DNA of 64,000 nucleotides from Agaribacillus sp965228415. Its GTDB lineage: Bacteria; Bacteroidota; Bacteroidia; Cytophagales; Cyclobacteriaceae. A program made the translations under genes and the position numbers. Every line of letters begins with the position of its first letter. The stretch's first letter is position 1. The notes below the pieces were generated by a model. The model was not told where the DNA came from and ran no database searches. It saw only the letters and a program-made list of their open reading frames with translations. The DNA lies in the NCBI GenBank assembly GCA_965228415.1, contig OZ245814.1, forward strand, positions 5,208,001 to 5,272,000, read 5' to 3'. Positions 62,864 to 64,000 of this stretch are shown piece by piece.

Positions 62864-63553
62864 TTATGCTTTAATGTCATTCATATAGTCCATCTGAAAG
62901 CCTACTTTCTGACCGTTGCCCATGGGTTTTTCATTTTTCATTTTCTTCAGGAGATTAGTATTTTGAATTTCGTGATAGTTTGACCCGATTAAATCCATGT
63001 CAACGGCTGTAAGAATGCACTTTTCTATTAACAGCCTTAGCCAGGCCTGAGAAATAACGTTGTTAACAATATCGGTGAACAGGAAGTTTAATTGTTGTGC
63101 ACCTTCGACGAAAAAGTGTTTTTCTTCATTGACAATTAACCGGGCAATCAAATATCCGGGATCGTCCAGCCGGTTGTACTTAATGGTATCGGACAGAAAG
63201 TTATATACCATTATCTGACCAAAATATTTTCGTTCCTCCTTTTCCTTGATGTAATCACTTTGCATGACAACGTACTCATTATTGAATGTGACCACATTAG
63301 TAGCCAGCGAAAATATCAGCATGTCGCTTCCTACTTTCAAATGAAATTCATATTTGTTCCTTTCGATAAATTTTACCTCTACACTTTTATCAACTTTGTT
63401 AATCCTTGTATTTAACTGTTTGATGATGTCTTTTGCTTCGGTTTCAATATCTTTAAATACCTCCTGAATTGTCCTAAAGGTATTTTGTTTGACACAGGCT
63501 TTGCCTTTCAGTTTTTCAAAGATTTGATCGAGGGCTTGTTCTTGGCTTTGCAT
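62864..63553 (-). CDS. Conserved unknown protein
   Basis: A protein of 229 residues, not recognised. It has no signal or membrane segment. The first part is helical (SQEQALDQIFEKLKGKACVKQNTFRTIQEVFKDIETEAKDI). The middle has beta-strand pattern (VEVKFIERNKYEFHLKVGSDMLIFSLATNVVTFNN), then VQSDYIKEKEERKYFGQIMVYNFLSDTIKYNR. It lies 176 bp from infB on the same strand. It is likely cytoplasmic; the role is unknown. Confidence 0.55.
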   Translation of the reverse strand: MQSQEQALDQIFEKLKGKACVKQNTFRTIQEVFKDIETEAKDIIKQLNTRINKVDKSVEVKFIERNKYEFHLKVGSDMLIFSLATNVVTFNNEYVVMQSDYIKEKEERKYFGQIMVYNFLSDTIKYNRLDDPGYLIARLIVNEEKHFFVEGAQQLNFLFTDIVNNVISQAWLRLLIEKCILTAVDMDLIGSNYHEIQNTNLLKKMKNEKPMGNGQKVGFQMDYMNDIKA

Positions 63554-63661
63554 ATTTTCCGCGGTTTATTTAATCTATAACAAATTAATACGCTATTATG
63601 TTACGCGCATTGTGGTGCAGCCAACATTTATTGGTTTGCTTGGTTTTTCTGCATAAAAAAA

Positions 63662-63690
63662 CCTCCCATTCTAAAGATAACCAGGAGGCT
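63662..63690 (-). terminator. Terminator after infB
   Basis: Arms CCTCC (63662-63666) and GGAGG (63684-63688) with A-rich and T-rich flanks, lying about 40 bp beyond the infB stop in the direction of minus-strand transcription. Confidence 0.6.
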
Positions 63691-63729
63691 TTTTATTTCT
63701 AAAATCTTTGACGGATTTTTGTGGTCTGA

Positions 63730-64000
63730 CTACAGGGTCCTCTTCACTTCTTTCTCCTCAAATCCTTCAATTACGTCCCCGACCTTAATGTCATTAAAGT
63801 TTTTGATGCTTAGTCCGCATTCATAGCTGAACTTAACTTCATTTACATCATCTTTGAAACGCTTGAGTTGGTCAATATCTCCTGTATACACCACAATACC
63901 GTCTCTAACCAGTCTAATTTGGTTATTTCTTTTGATTACGCCATCCGTAACATAACACCCGGCGACGGTACCAACTTTTGATATTTTGAAAACTTCCCTT
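63730..64000 (-). CDS. infB: Translation initiation factor IF-2, C-terminal part (5' end outside window)
   Basis: The frame is open from the window edge to the stop at 63730-63732 and encodes the last 89 residues. The segment reads VGTVAGCYVTDGVIKRNNQ, IRLVRDGIVVYTGDI, LKRFKDDVNEVKFSYECGLSIKNFNDIKVGDVIEGFEEKEVKRTL, matching domain IV (C2) of IF-2, which binds fMet-tRNA. It is a partial gene only because the window ends. Followed by a terminator. Confidence 0.93.
   Translation of the reverse strand, partial: REVFKISKVGTVAGCYVTDGVIKRNNQIRLVRDGIVVYTGDIDQLKRFKDDVNEVKFSYECGLSIKNFNDIKVGDVIEGFEEKEVKRTL

Noticed and set aside
1..64000. tRNA or rRNA genes
   Set aside because: No cloverleaf with a T-arm GGTTCGAATCC-type signature or rRNA segment was noticed on reading both strands; a tRNAscan run would settle it.

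Overview
The window looks like chromosomal DNA of a marine-type Bacteroidota, most likely Cytophagales. The evidence is an estimated GC near 40%, TAnnTTTG-type -7 promoter elements, a type IX secretion C-terminal sorting domain, Bacteroidota-style RHS proteins with N-terminal signal peptides, many SPII lipoproteins, and a System I cytochrome c maturation cluster. No plasmid or phage backbone genes were seen.

Layout. 1-7.2 kb: an accessory RHS/polymorphic-toxin locus (tail of one protein, a complete 1474-aa RHS protein, a small membrane protein in the position of an immunity gene), then about 1 kb with a duplicated hairpin repeat and a small HTH gene flanked by GTGACA/TGTCAC dyads. 7.2-10.3 kb: an outer-membrane coiled-coil/barrel protein, then a REP-associated tyrosine transposase (RAYT) embedded in an array of about 199-bp repeat units. 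10.3-15.4 kb: ccmB, ccmC, ccmD-like, ccmE (cysteine variant) and ccmF. 15.4-22.3 kb: mostly minus-strand housekeeping genes (udk, rdgB, two FKBP lipoproteins, a DHH phosphoesterase, a flippase-like membrane protein, scpA) with ndk on plus. 22.4-26.9 kb: dxs, a hydrolase, a zinc-ribbon membrane protein and 3-hydroxyanthranilate dioxygenase. 26.9-33.1 kb: a probable cobalamin riboswitch ahead of a BtuFCD-type importer, then a BlaI/BlaR1-type pair with two visible operators. 33.2-39.4 kb: an envelope cluster (EnvC-like, DUF4292 lipoprotein, TPR protein), a flippase and a crotonase. 39.5-41.9 kb: divergent threonine catabolism genes (SDR-type threonine dehydrogenase and kbl). 43.5-47.6 kb: a methionine operon (metY-metX-hom) behind a SAM-I riboswitch and a 44-codon Cys-rich upstream ORF, closed by a strong terminator. 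48.2-59 kb: AsmA, VOC protein, nucleotidyltransferase, ClC channel, an AT-rich gap with three DnaA-box matches, two thioredoxin-fold proteins, a lipoprotein and a porin. 59-64 kb: Rieske protein, two M1-family peptidases, a conserved unknown, and the 3' end of infB.

The most unusual items are the RAYT with its covarying repeat hairpins, the Cys-terminated upstream ORF placed directly after the SAM-I aptamer, the CXXXY-type CcmE, the BlaR1-like protein ending in a T9SS sorting domain, the RHS toxin tip/immunity pair, and the DnaA-box cluster. All functional assignments are by reading motifs and recalled family knowledge; no database search was run.
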